This document shows, in pieces, positions 1 through 8,000 of a DNA stretch of 64,000 bases. Each line of letters opens with the position of its first letter. Within the stretch, counting starts at the first letter, position 1. The DNA comes from Siderastrea radians. Its lineage: Eukaryota > Cnidaria > Anthozoa > Scleractinia > Rhizangiidae. Below the pieces are notes generated by a model, which saw only the letters and a program-made list of their open reading frames with translations, was not told the origin of the DNA and searched no databases. The translations under genes and the position numbers were made by a program. The DNA lies in the NCBI GenBank assembly GCA_964017195.1, contig OZ024895.1, forward strand, positions 31,617,375 through 31,681,374. Reading direction: 5' to 3'.

Positions 1-2034
1 CGGATAAATACCTTTTCGTGTCATAAGCTTGAATTTTTCTTTTCGGAATCTTTTGTTTGTATACTTTAAAGCTTCTGCTGGTAAGTTGCTGACTAATTTA
101 TCCAAACTTGAGCTCATGAATTGGAAACTGTCAATGAATGTCAGATGGTTACCAAGCATGAACGCCATATATATTTCCATATTGTTCGGTATGGCATTTA
201 TGTTCATTTTAATTTCTTTTCCGTTTTTGGTGTATGCATGTTTGTTAACAATAGCTCCAATCTCTTGCATAATGAAATGACTGTCATGACCTCTCAAATT
301 ATGGAATATAACAGGAATTTTAATTTCTTCTGGATTTATTCGGAGTTTCAGATTGCATTCTTGGTGCGCAGAGCCCCTGTATTTGCCAGTAATATGACAA
401 TGATCTCTTACCTGAATGTCTTTTTCAGTATATTTTTTATCACAAATGTGGCATGTTGTTGCTTTTTTGAATTCCTTTTCATCCACTTCAGTCATTATCA
501 ACGGTTTATTGAAATGTTTTTTCATTACTTTTTTGCAGTATTTCACTTCTTCTAAAATATTTTCCATAAATTTATACACAGCCTTTTCACCTCTGTATAG
601 TTGTATTGGTTTTGTATATTTGTCGTCATAACAACAAACCACTTTATAACCATATCCACAGTCTGTATGCCTTTGGTAAGCTTCTGTGTATGATTTATTA
701 CAGTCTTGTTGACACCCATGAATTTTCTCTGTTATAGCCTCAAAATCAGCATAAATTACAAATGGCACAGGTTGCTGTTTATGGAAATTGTTGAATTTCA
801 GTATGTTATTGTTTTTGTCTGGCATTTTTATTGCTTGTTCACCATTCACTTGTATGCAAATATCTTTGTGATTATTTAATACCCTTTCAGAACTGAAACA
901 TTGAAGACAGCACATACAAAAGTGTTTTCTATGTTCGTGTTTTGTTTGATTATACATGAATTTGTTGAAATCCTTTATCAGAACATAATGCTTGTTTTCA
1001 TTTTTTGTTACCAAAAGTAGTTCCATATGATCTTCATACTTTTCTTTGGAAACATATATGGGGTAGGGTTGTTTGTCTTCATATCCGAATACGCTTATAT
1101 TGATACTGTTTTGCTTCTCGATTTTGTTATAATGTTTGACACCAACTAGAAATTCAACATCTGAGTAATCTAACTTCTCAATATATGGTTTATCGACTTT
1201 TTTAATCCTTTGGGGATATTTCTCTTGTGGGTTTAAGTGTCGGATATGACACCATCTGAAACATTCATTATCCTCATTTTTCATGTTAATTAGTCCCTTA
1301 GCACTATTTCGCAGTTCAGAAGGTAGTTGGATATATGAGGATCCATTCATTGGCTTGTATTTGACAATGTTGAGGTAATGGCTATCAACTGATTTTACCG
1401 TCCATCCTGAACCTTCTGATATCCACTGGGATATCTGGTTTAAGATATTTTGTTTAGACATTTGTAATGCTTCATTGATTTCTGTATTGTTAATAATTGT
1501 TTGGGGTTTGCTATTGAAATATGCTGGCTTTTCAACTATTTCGCCATCAGAAATTTTATTGAATGTGACTTTCAATGTTTCAACATATTTCAAGCCTTTC
1601 ATTTCATTCAACAAACTTATTACACTGTATTCTATTGCCTTTCTGGTGTTTTGCATTTCGTCTAATGGGTCTTTATTGTTTTTAATGCCGATTTCAAATG
1701 ACTTGGTAAACCCTTTTAAAGCTTTGTCTGTTTGTTTTATTATGGTTCTTGGTGTTGGAACCGGTTTTTTAACAGCATTTTGTTTAGTTCTTGGTGTAGG
1801 AATTGGTTTGTAATTATCCCTGAATTCTACTGGAGGTACAATAATATTATCTTCATACTGCTTAACCATTTGTTTGACACTCTTACGAGGTGTTGGTATT
1901 GGCCTCCTTGATTTGTATGTTCTTGGCGCTGGAACTGACTTCTTCTCCTGCTTGAGGAGTAATTTGATAAGTTTTGATTTGCTTAGTTTCTTCAAACTGG
2001 CTTTATCCATATTTATATGATTAGATTTTTCCAT
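1..2034 (-). CDS. polB: Protein-primed family B DNA polymerase, N-terminal part (partial)
   Basis: Replicates the viral genome. The frame runs from an ATG at 2034 to the window edge with no stop and matches the PolB of element B throughout, so 678 codons are open here. The N-terminal region is proline-rich, with repeats of the PVPAPRT type that fit PxxxPR-like SH3 ligands. A C2H2 finger, an exonuclease motif containing YADFEA, and an endonuclease VII-like Cys/His segment follow. The polymerase motifs A-C would lie left of the window. The start is preceded by a TATAGTTATATATA stretch, shared in style with B. The identification is secure by homology to B; whether the gene is complete cannot be seen. 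Confidence 0.9.
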   Translation of the reverse strand, partial: MEKSNHINMDKASLKKLSKSKLIKLLLKQEKKSVPAPRTYKSRRPIPTPRKSVKQMVKQYEDNIIVPPVEFRDNYKPIPTPRTKQNAVKKPVPTPRTIIKQTDKALKGFTKSFEIGIKNNKDPLDEMQNTRKAIEYSVISLLNEMKGLKYVETLKVTFNKISDGEIVEKPAYFNSKPQTIINNTEINEALQMSKQNILNQISQWISEGSGWTVKSVDSHYLNIVKYKPMNGSSYIQLPSELRNSAKGLINMKNEDNECFRWCHIRHLNPQEKYPQRIKKVDKPYIEKLDYSDVEFLVGVKHYNKIEKQNSINISVFGYEDKQPYPIYVSKEKYEDHMELLLVTKNENKHYVLIKDFNKFMYNQTKHEHRKHFCMCCLQCFSSERVLNNHKDICIQVNGEQAIKMPDKNNNILKFNNFHKQQPVPFVIYADFEAITEKIHGCQQDCNKSYTEAYQRHTDCGYGYKVVCCYDDKYTKPIQLYRGEKAVYKFMENILEEVKYCKKVMKKHFNKPLIMTEVDEKEFKKATTCHICDKKYTEKDIQVRDHCHITGKYRGSAHQECNLKLRINPEEIKIPVIFHNLRGHDSHFIMQEIGAIVNKHAYTKNGKEIKMNINAIPNNMEIYMAFMLGNHLTFIDSFQFMSSSLDKLVSNLPAEALKYTNKRFRKEKFKLMTRKGIYP

Positions 2035-2135
2035 TCTATATATAACTATAGTATAATATTATTTAAATAGTTTTAATCCGCGTTTAAGTATGGTTAAGAA
2101 TTCAAATGATCCGAATATGAATCCTTTGAACTGTA

Positions 2136-2348
2136 TTATTTTTCAGCGTTTTTCTTGTGGATTTTTTTATTCAAATGACACCATTTACCTGCAAGAGTAT
2201 AATTTATTCCATTTTTGCAGACATTGCAATACCATTCTTTATTCAGCATGTACTTTGTTTTACTTTTTTTTAAAGCCTCCTTTCTGTCTTCTTCAGTGAA
2301 ATATATTTTTGGTCTACCTCGACCTCTCTTAACATTCTGATTTTCCAT
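2136..2348 (-). CDS. Small AT-hook plus zinc-finger protein
   Basis: A 70-residue protein with an AT-hook-like run near residues 7-15 (KRGRGRPK) and a Cys2-His2-like motif (YCNVC ... CHLNKKIH). It probably binds DNA, perhaps as a regulator or replication accessory; this is inference. A close homologue stands in the same place, just upstream of PolB, in element B (19544-19795), which supports it as a real gene. The ATG directly follows a TATTATATATG signal typical of the replication-side genes of A and B. Confidence 0.7.
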   Translation of the reverse strand: MENQNVKRGRGRPKIYFTEEDRKEALKKSKTKYMLNKEWYCNVCKNGINYTLAGKWCHLNKKIHKKNAEK

Positions 2349-2399
2349 ATATAATACTATATGTTTATTTTTAAATTACTTTGGCTTGTGCGTTTAAAT

Positions 2400-2672
2400 T
2401 CATTCAGGAACTTTGTAATTTCGACCAAATTCTTTTTTAAGTTGTTTATCAACAAGTTTACGTTTTTTTACTAACCCCTCCAAATCCATATCTCCAATAT
2501 TTTCCATCAATAGTACATCTCGACGTATCATATATTCTTCAAGTTCCTCCTCATGCTCAATACGTTCTTTATTCTTTTGATGAAATTTAGTTAGAAGATG
2601 TTTATCCTTTCTCTTCGAACTATATTTCCTATTGCAAATATCGCATAACCACTGCTGATTTTCAGTATCCAT
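2400..2672 (-). CDS. Small C2H2-type zinc-finger protein
   Basis: A 90-residue protein with WLCDICNRKY followed by a His pair (HLLTKFH), a single U1/C2H2-like finger, then a charged helical tail. It lies between integrase and the AT-hook gene. Element B has a longer relative at 17936-18337 and a second partial copy of the tail at 18345-18515. The function is unknown; nucleic-acid binding is the likely role. It is preceded by a long TATATA run ending in AGATG. Confidence 0.65.
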   Translation of the reverse strand: MDTENQQWLCDICNRKYSSKRKDKHLLTKFHQKNKERIEHEEELEEYMIRRDVLLMENIGDMDLEGLVKKRKLVDKQLKKEFGRNYKVPE

Positions 2673-2699
2673 CTATATATATATATGTATATATAATTT

Positions 2700-3740
2700 T
2701 TATATTGTTTGTAAATCCTTCATTGGAACCCAACTGTTAAATTCATCACTGTATCCCTTCCATTTAACAAGAGCCTGTTTCTTCTTATAATCCCTCCGAA
2801 TAACTTTATCAATTCTGAATACCTGTTGTTCAGCTTTCAGTAATTCAGGTTCATAAAAACTCCCTTCAATGTCTTCATCTCTGAGATCCTTCAGTTTGTA
2901 TGTGATTGGATTGGTATGTTGTATTTTATCAACTGTGAAAATTTCCTCAGACCAATTTGGTGTATAAGACTTGTCGAACACTTTACGTTTGTACTTGCTT
3001 ATCCTAACCTTATCACCAACTTTGAACTTTGGTTTTTGTCTTGATGTTTCCATATCACCGTACAGATTGAAGTAAACAACTCCTTCATTCTTCTTTTTGC
3101 TTGCTTCTGCAGGTGTCATCTTTGTGCTTGAATGTCTGGTATTGTTATACTGTTTCACTAATTTAGGTAACATGTCAAGATAATGTGTATTACCTTGAAC
3201 AGTAAACTGTTTCCACATTTTGGTTTTGATTGTACGGTTCCATCTTTCACAAACGGACGACTTTTCCTCATTTTCGGTTGAGTACAATGTTATTTCATTC
3301 TTATCAAGTAGTTCCTTAACATGTTTGTTGTAATACTCCTTGCCTTTGTCTGTCCAAAGATATTCCGGTTTACGCCCCTCTTTGAATATTGTTTTAAAAG
3401 CATTCATAACGGTTTCACCCTTTTTATCTTTTAATGGGACAATCCAACCGTATTTAGAGAATACATCTAAAACCATAAGAAGATACCTGTAGCCAGCGTT
3501 CCATCGACTGAATTTTTGCATCTCAACGATATCTGAACACCATGTATTGTCAATATGGTTTACAATTACCTGCCGCCGGGTGAAGTTACGCTTTATTGGT
3601 TTATGAAGCTCATCAGCTAATTTTTCTTGCCAGTTTTCTTCACTCGACGGCCTTTCCCGTTTTTTGTCTTCCTTTGTTTTGTTGCACCAAGGCCTAGTTT
3701 CTGCTTCGTGTTGATTAGAAATCGTGCTGTTTGTCCCCAT
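2700..3740 (-). CDS. int: Retroviral-type integrase (DDE) with C-terminal chromodomain
   Basis: Catalyses insertion of viral DNA into the host chromosome. The catalytic triad is visible at D70 (WCSD), D131 (TDKGKEYYN) and E165 (VCERWNRT). A basic region follows, then a chromodomain near residues 310-346 (WKGYSDEFNSW) that may target chromatin. The first 40 codons overlap the end of the PLA2 gene in the -1 frame. An ATG at 3740 could start it independently, but the equivalent frame in B has no ATG before the first catalytic Asp. This favours expression by -1 frameshifting from PLA2 at 3659-3665. Length and domains are normal for Polinton integrases. Confidence 0.93.
   Translation of the reverse strand: MGTNSTISNQHEAETRPWCNKTKEDKKRERPSSEENWQEKLADELHKPIKRNFTRRQVIVNHIDNTWCSDIVEMQKFSRWNAGYRYLLMVLDVFSKYGWIVPLKDKKGETVMNAFKTIFKEGRKPEYLWTDKGKEYYNKHVKELLDKNEITLYSTENEEKSSVCERWNRTIKTKMWKQFTVQGNTHYLDMLPKLVKQYNNTRHSSTKMTPAEASKKKNEGVVYFNLYGDMETSRQKPKFKVGDKVRISKYKRKVFDKSYTPNWSEEIFTVDKIQHTNPITYKLKDLRDEDIEGSFYEPELLKAEQQVFRIDKVIRRDYKKKQALVKWKGYSDEFNSWVPMKDLQTI
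3572..3665 (-). promoter_or_regulatory. Putative -1 ribosomal frameshift signal, PLA2 to integrase (element A)
   Basis: In the PLA2 frame the sequence reads A AAA AAC (3665 down to 3659), a canonical slippery heptamer. A 7-nt spacer (GGGAAAG) follows, then the arm GCCGTCGAGTGAA (3651-3639), which pairs with TTCACCCGGCGGC (3584-3572) with one wobble and one A-C mismatch across a 54-nt loop. Slipping back one base enters the integrase frame exactly. The arms and spacer length are the same in element B. Confidence 0.75.
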
Positions 3741-4321
3741 TTTGGCATTTGTCCATAAGGTATTTCATCCAATGACTTGACCATTTGTTTGTCACATTCA
3801 ATCTTGTTTTTCCCCATGTCATAACAAATATCATGATGAGCTGCTATTTCATCGACCTTGTTAAGAGGTTTTACATTCCATTTGGTCACCTTGCCAGTAT
3901 TTTTATCGTACTGCAGCTGCTCTTCCAGCGGATTATACGGACCTAAATATTTATACTTACCTGAAGTGAATCCAGCTTTTGGTCTTGGTAATTTACCAAT
4001 TAGTTTATGTATATCTAAACTACCACCATCCAAATCCTTTCTGTCGGTTTTATACTTTCTATTTGGTCTAATTTTGGTTGATAATTGATCAAGAGCTTGA
4101 CTTCCGACATTTTGAATCATTGGATTCAACTTATCCAGAGCATAATCGATAGCCTTTTTCTGCAGTTTTGGGTTTCTCAAGGCTTCTGATCCATAATATC
4201 TTCCCATTTCAACTGCCTTTTTTCCAAGCCAAGGAATACCGTGGTGAATCAATAAATCAGCACCAGTTGATGCTACTGTATCTAGTACGCCCGCCCCTTT
4301 CGACGGGCGACCCCGTTTCCC
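3617..4321 (-). CDS. Phospholipase A2-like capsid protein (parvovirus VP1u-type), -1 frame continuation of the Zn-ribbon ORF
   Basis: Carries the Ca-binding and catalytic signature of viral PLA2: YLGPYNPL, then DEIAAHHDICYD with the HDxxY catalytic core. Parvoviral PLA2 breaches endosomal membranes during entry. The open frame reaches upstream of its first non-ATG start codon into the -1 frame overlap with the Zn-ribbon ORF (4282-4467), and its own frame has no convincing ATG at the 5' end. Translation by frameshifting at 4315-4321 is the best explanation. The last 124 nt overlap the integrase frame. B has the same arrangement at 15836-16552. Confidence 0.82.
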   Translation of the reverse strand, partial: GKRGRPSKGAGVLDTVASTGADLLIHHGIPWLGKKAVEMGRYYGSEALRNPKLQKKAIDYALDKLNPMIQNVGSQALDQLSTKIRPNRKYKTDRKDLDGGSLDIHKLIGKLPRPKAGFTSGKYKYLGPYNPLEEQLQYDKNTGKVTKWNVKPLNKVDEIAAHHDICYDMGKNKIECDKQMVKSLDEIPYGQMPKWGQTARFLINTKQKLGLGATKQRKTKNGKGRRVKKTGKKN

Positions 4322-4467
4322 GCCTGTTTAACGAATTTCGTCTTTGTAATACCACATTCAGCACAAGTACACTTCATCATTGATCTCCCATTTTTGGCTT
4401 TTACAACTCTTTCAGAATCAGGAACGCATTCTGTCTGTTTCTTCTGTTTCACGCAATATGATTTCAT
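4282..4467 (-). CDS. Zn-ribbon protein, zero frame of the PLA2/integrase cassette
   Basis: A 61-residue ORF with a Cys4 ribbon (YCVKQKK, CTCAECG) common at the N-terminus of metazoan Polinton PLA2 proteins. It ends in a short GC-rich tail that is out of frame with PLA2. It probably serves as the N-terminal, nucleic-acid-binding part of a frameshift product and as a short free protein. It starts at a TATATATG preceded by a doubled TCTAA. It is a paralogue of the neighbouring 4489-4890 gene. Confidence 0.72.
   Translation of the reverse strand: MKSYCVKQKKQTECVPDSERVVKAKNGRSMMKCTCAECGITKTKFVKQAGNGVARRKGRAY
4288..4321 (-). promoter_or_regulatory. Putative -1 ribosomal frameshift signal, Zn-ribbon to PLA2 (element A)
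   Basis: G GGA AAC lies in register with the Zn-ribbon frame (4321 down to 4315). After a 5-nt spacer a GC-rich stem CGCCCG/CGGGCG (4309-4304 with 4293-4288) follows, and the zero-frame stop comes a few codons later at 4282-4284. A one-base back-slip gives the open PLA2 frame. The heptamer is also present in register in B despite indels around it. Confidence 0.72.
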
Positions 4468-4488
4468 ATATAATATGATTAGATTAGA
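4468..4488 (-). promoter_or_regulatory. Late-type promoter, Zn-ribbon/PLA2/integrase cassette (A)
   Basis: Two TCTAA copies (4488-4479 on the minus strand) precede TATTATATATG at the start codon. Confidence 0.6.
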
Positions 4489-4890
4489 TTAAGGTTCAAC
4501 GTACACATTCTCATAGTTACCAGTTTTCGGATTTTTCACCAAACGCATGACAGTACCCTTCTTTGGTTTAGTCCAGAATTTCTTGCTTGTTATACCTGTT
4601 GTTCCTGTGAAAGCACCTTTCAAGATATCACCAGACCAATATCGATCAAATACATGGTTGGTTGATGGAATTACTTTGCGAGTTATTTGTTCGGCTATTT
4701 TGGCTGCCTCAAAAGCTTTACCTAATGGATTTTCACCTCCCTTTTGGCTTTTGATGAATTTGGTTTTTGTAATACCACATTCAGAGCATTTGCATTTAAG
4801 CATAAGCCTCCCATTTTTAGCCTTTTCATATCGTTCACTCCCGGTTACACATTCTGTGACCTTTTTTTGTTTCACACAATATGATCTCAT
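4489..4890 (-). CDS. Zn-ribbon virion protein, longer paralogue
   Basis: A 133-residue protein that starts with the same Cys4 ribbon as the downstream gene (YCVKQKK ... CKCSECG), followed by a helical segment and a basic C-terminal half. It contains a KGG site near residue 50 that resembles cleavage motifs of adenain-like proteases. It is nearly identical to B's 15264-15665. It lies between protease and the PLA2 cassette with its own TCTAA promoter. Its role is unknown; a core or capsid-associated DNA-binding protein is likely. Confidence 0.7.
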   Translation of the reverse strand: MRSYCVKQKKVTECVTGSERYEKAKNGRLMLKCKCSECGITKTKFIKSQKGGENPLGKAFEAAKIAEQITRKVIPSTNHVFDRYWSGDILKGAFTGTTGITSKKFWTKPKKGTVMRLVKNPKTGNYENVYVEP

Positions 4891-4906
4891 ATATGTATGA
4901 GTTAGA
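4891..4906 (-). promoter_or_regulatory. Late-type promoter, 4489-4890 gene
   Basis: TCTAACTCATACATATATG; the TAA is the protease stop codon. Confidence 0.6.
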
Positions 4907-5492
4907 TATTTTTGAAATACTGTTCTAAGAATTTCTCATTCTTCGTTGTATCATATATGTCGAAAACTTCCAACAGATCAAAATATGATTTGCCCTTATT
5001 CATCTCATTTAAAAAGTATAAACAAAAGTAACCACATGTTGTCGTCATTAAATTTTGTATTTGGTTATTTTGATGAAGAAGTGTTAAATTATTTTTTCTT
5101 GCGTGATTGACAATTTCTTGGAAGGGAGGTAAACCAAAGCTATCAAAGTAATTGACCACGTTATCTTTCACATATGTGGATACCCAATGGCTACCGCTCA
5201 TATATGATGGTTCAAGATTGTAAATGAATAGAGCCTGTCTATGATTGTGCGGCACTGATTCATCTCTAGACAGAACATCTTTAATTGGGATATTCAGATA
5301 TTTACACCATTTTATTAAATCGTAATTGCTTAATGGGACATTCTTATGGAATTGGGGTTTTACAACAGAATGTTCAGAAGAGGGACGTTTTTGAATGGCG
5401 AGTTCTTGCCTAATAGCAGACCGTCGCCCTTTTTGTGAGCTTGTTTTTTTTTTTAATTCCCATACCGATTGTATCGTTTGGCCAATTTCCAT
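4902..5492 (-). CDS. Adenain-like cysteine protease (C5 family)
   Basis: Virion maturation protease. Visible catalytic residues are His102 (GSHWV), Asp117 (NYFDSFG) and Cys153 (TTCGYFCLY), spaced as in adenovirus-type proteases. In element B this domain is fused in one frame to the pVI-like protein upstream. In A an 11-base A tract (5444-5454) puts the two out of register, so the nominal start at 5492 lies in sequence that encodes the pVI-like tail in another frame. The true N-terminus is therefore uncertain. The TAA stop forms part of the TCTAA promoter of the next gene. Confidence 0.9.
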   Translation of the reverse strand: MEIGQTIQSVWELKKKTSSQKGRRSAIRQELAIQKRPSSEHSVVKPQFHKNVPLSNYDLIKWCKYLNIPIKDVLSRDESVPHNHRQALFIYNLEPSYMSGSHWVSTYVKDNVVNYFDSFGLPPFQEIVNHARKNNLTLLHQNNQIQNLMTTTCGYFCLYFLNEMNKGKSYFDLLEVFDIYDTTKNEKFLEQYFKNI

Positions 5493-6207
5493 AAAAAGGT
5501 GGAGTTATATACATTGGGTCTAACAAACCACCATTTTGATTATAATTGGTTGGTTTTGGTACAGATCTCGGTGGTATTTGTTTAGGCTGTCCCATCCGAG
5601 GAGAACCATTACCAGTGATCTTCTTTAATGCCTCAAGAGCTAAAGGAACTCCAATTGATGCAAGAAGAGTACCTAAAAACCCACCTGTTTGTACTTTCGT
5701 CGGTTTTATATGAACACCAGAGCCTGTTTGTAGAGCATTTAATATATCTTGTTTTTGTTTTGTGGTCAAAAGATGTTTATATGCTATCAACTGGTTGATT
5801 TTATTTTGTGGTATGAGAAACCCACCTGTTTGAACCCCTTTTCCGGATATCTTTTTCACAATCTGAGATGCTCCTTCACTAGCTGCTCCAGCTAAAGCCG
5901 ACAATCCAAGAGTCTTAGCAATAGTGGGAGCAAAAGTTCTTCCAAGCGACAGAACTGTAGACAGAAGAGATCCACCTAATTGCTTTCGAATGTTTGTTTT
6001 TGCTAGTTTGATGTCCATTCCCTTTTTCAATTTTCTATTTTTATCCAATCGCTTAACTATATTCTGAGGTACGTATAGAGTGTCATTCCCAGATAATGAA
6101 TCCTTTGTCAGTCTCAAAACGATAGTTTCTCTTTTATGATACGCGCTACTAAGATTCTTTTTCTGGTTTGGTGATAAACTAACTTTAATTTCGTATAGTT
6201 GTGTCAT
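5410..6207 (-). CDS. pVI/pX-like hydrophobic virion protein
   Basis: A 265-residue protein with alternating basic and hydrophobic glycine-rich segments and repeated double-glycine sites (QLGGS, QTGGFL twice, NGGLL). These look like substrates of the neighbouring adenain-like protease. Adenovirus pVI is a comparable membrane-active precursor encoded near, and cofactor of, its protease; that parallel is inference from position and composition. The C-terminus runs into a Lys-rich stretch and ends after the A11 tract. In B the same segment continues in frame into the protease. It is preceded by a TCTAA/ATATATG promoter. Confidence 0.65.
   Translation of the reverse strand: MTQLYEIKVSLSPNQKKNLSSAYHKRETIVLRLTKDSLSGNDTLYVPQNIVKRLDKNRKLKKGMDIKLAKTNIRKQLGGSLLSTVLSLGRTFAPTIAKTLGLSALAGAASEGASQIVKKISGKGVQTGGFLIPQNKINQLIAYKHLLTTKQKQDILNALQTGSGVHIKPTKVQTGGFLGTLLASIGVPLALEALKKITGNGSPRMGQPKQIPPRSVPKPTNYNQNGGLLDPMYITPPFYGNWPNDTIGMGIKKKNKLTKRATVCY
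5444..5454. repeat. Homopolymer A11 (minus strand) between pVI-like and protease frames
   Basis: Eleven T on the + strand, read as A11 by the gene. It separates two frames that are continuous in element B. It could be an indel mutation, an assembly error or a slippage site. Confidence 0.85.
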
Positions 6208-6222
6208 ATATTATATGTTAGA
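6208..6222 (-). promoter_or_regulatory. Late-type promoter, pVI-like gene
   Basis: TCTAACATATAATATATG, ending in the start codon. Confidence 0.55.
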
Positions 6223-6281
6223 TAAATTCTATTTTAAAAAACATATTAATCTAAATTTTCATCGATGTAAAACTTATTTAT

Positions 6282-7571
6282 TTAAACTATCATCAATTCG
6301 TTTCCAACTGTCTTAACAACAACCTCACTCTCGTAAAATACGATGCTATGAGCTCGGACGTTTGCTGCTGGGGCTACATTGAGACGATAATGGAGAATCA
6401 ACTGTTTAGGATCTCTCGTCACTACCTCTTTCTGATATAACAAATCGAAATACAATAATCCGTACAAACTGGTGTAATTGGATACATTAAGCTGTGTTCC
6501 TGAATTGTAATCGTTCTTACGAAATGCATATGACATGAGATCATTAAATATCCGTATTTTAGAGTCACTATCATATTCCAGCTCTGGGTAAAAAACGTTA
6601 TTCCCATATTCAAGCCTACAGCTTGATAGAGAGCTGTTAGCGTTAGCGGCATTCAACTTGAAAGTATCGAACAAATACGGACTCCTCTCTGCTTCAACAT
6701 CATTCGGTGCGTCTGTTCGCTGGAGATAAATAAAAACATGTTTAACGTTATCAATAGCTGGACTGATTTGAAACATATTCTGAATAGCTCTGGTATTTGC
6801 CGACTGATTGTAGAGATCTCGCATATATGTCCAGGTTGTTGGCTTAAGAAACTCTGAAACGAAATTACTATACATACTGTCTTTTGGGATTAGTCTTGGT
6901 AGCCAAAGATACAATCTCTTTACTACAACACGACCATCGTCAGCCGCTGCTGCTTTGTGAATCAATTCATCATCGTCGTTCAGGGTTAGTTCAAATGTGA
7001 GCTGCATTGGAGGTAGCATTTTTCTTTCTAATTCTTGGAAAAAGCTGTATCTGTTTAACGGAATCATCTCGTTAATCGATTTAGCTCCTCCGCCGCCGTC
7101 ATTCTGATTAGCCTGGGTTAAAATACGACGGGCTTCGAAACCTGTGTTTGTATCTGCTGTAGTTCCATCAGTATCTAGATACCAGAACGAATTCTTTCCA
7201 ACGGATCTACTATAATCATCGCTGTATTCAAGGAGATTTTTCACATTCGTTATTCGATGCAAATTATCACTCTCATACACGATTTTGCCTGAAGATTTGA
7301 TAACCATATGTCTGATTAGACTGTGAGATCCGTTTATCATTGTGATGCGATCTGCTGCAGCATATCCAGCACCATCTGCCCTTTTTTGAAGCTCTTTAGT
7401 TACTTCGAAATACCCATTGAAGAAATCAAACATAGTCGACCGATCGTTGATTGTGAATCTGTAACCCGTCTTTTTCTGGCTTTGATTGTTGGCAGGTTGC
7501 TCAATGACATTATCCAAATGGAAACGAACGTATTCATATCGTTGCAGATTTTCATTTGTTCTGAAACTCAT
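6282..7571 (-). CDS. mcp: Major capsid protein (double jelly-roll, Polinton/adintovirus type)
   Basis: A 429-residue protein of the length and pattern of Polinton hexon-like capsid proteins. It has an N-terminal strand-rich half with a conserved motif around the first jelly roll, an acidic loop, and a second strand-rich half ending in a hydrophobic strand. It forms the trimeric capsomers of the icosahedral shell. It is open with no breaks. It lies between the pVI-like gene and a core protein gene, all on the same strand, each with its own short promoter. The start is supported by a TCTAA element 14 nt upstream and by an ATATAAATG context. Assignment rests on overall pattern and neighbours, since the fold cannot be computed here. 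Confidence 0.85.
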   Translation of the reverse strand: MSFRTNENLQRYEYVRFHLDNVIEQPANNQSQKKTGYRFTINDRSTMFDFFNGYFEVTKELQKRADGAGYAAADRITMINGSHSLIRHMVIKSSGKIVYESDNLHRITNVKNLLEYSDDYSRSVGKNSFWYLDTDGTTADTNTGFEARRILTQANQNDGGGGAKSINEMIPLNRYSFFQELERKMLPPMQLTFELTLNDDDELIHKAAAADDGRVVVKRLYLWLPRLIPKDSMYSNFVSEFLKPTTWTYMRDLYNQSANTRAIQNMFQISPAIDNVKHVFIYLQRTDAPNDVEAERSPYLFDTFKLNAANANSSLSSCRLEYGNNVFYPELEYDSDSKIRIFNDLMSYAFRKNDYNSGTQLNVSNYTSLYGLLYFDLLYQKEVVTRDPKQLILHYRLNVAPAANVRAHSIVFYESEVVVKTVGNELMIV

Positions 7572-7589
7572 TTATATGAGTAGTTTAGA
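7572..7589 (-). promoter_or_regulatory. Late-type promoter, capsid gene
   Basis: TCTAAACTACTCATATAA next to the ATG. Confidence 0.6.
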
Positions 7590-7613
7590 TAAAATTCACT
7601 TTTTAATAACATT

Positions 7614-7982
7614 TTAGCGTCTTAATCCAGTACCAGATATAAGCCTATTCAGAATCGTGTTGTAGTCTTCTTGTTTTGGTTTAGTAGGTTTGGTTGGTTT
7701 CACGATTTCATTCATTGGTTGTTTAGTTAAACCGTGTAATGTTCTCATAATAAGCTCTCCGCTTTTTTCAGCTGCTTTTTTTCCAAGTTTGTCTCCCGCA
7801 TGTGAAATACCAGATTCAAGCGCTTTTTTGGCAAAAGGTTTTAAAACCATTTCTGGAACTTTACTTAACACCCTTCCAACTGGTTTGAATATGTTATCAA
7901 CAATAATCCCAGATCCTTTATGCTTATACACAAAACGACCTAGTTTCGGGTGATATACACGTTTATATTCATATGATGCCAT
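7614..7982 (-). CDS. Basic amphipathic core/minor capsid protein
   Basis: A 122-residue basic protein with a KGSG site near residue 24, a helical alanine/lysine-rich middle and a Pro/Lys-rich tail. It sits between capsid and penton genes. A small basic protein in the same relative position in element C (33758-34015) may be its counterpart. The role is unknown; a condensing or membrane-active virion protein is plausible. It has a TCTAA promoter. Confidence 0.55.
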   Translation of the reverse strand: MASYEYKRVYHPKLGRFVYKHKGSGIIVDNIFKPVGRVLSKVPEMVLKPFAKKALESGISHAGDKLGKKAAEKSGELIMRTLHGLTKQPMNEIVKPTKPTKPKQEDYNTILNRLISGTGLRR

Positions 7983-8000
7983 CTATAACTATTAGTTAGA
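7983..8000 (-). promoter_or_regulatory. Late-type promoter, core protein gene
   Basis: TCTAACTAATAGTTATAG next to the ATG. Confidence 0.55.

Noticed and set aside
29..1813. Several + strand ORFs (for example 121-555 and 1475-1813)
   Set aside because: They are shadows of the minus-strand PolB of element A, which is open throughout 1-2034.
5441..5460. A AAA AAC in the A11 tract as a -1 site leading to protease
   Set aside because: A -1 slip there enters a frame that is not the protease frame; +1 or a length change of the tract would be needed.
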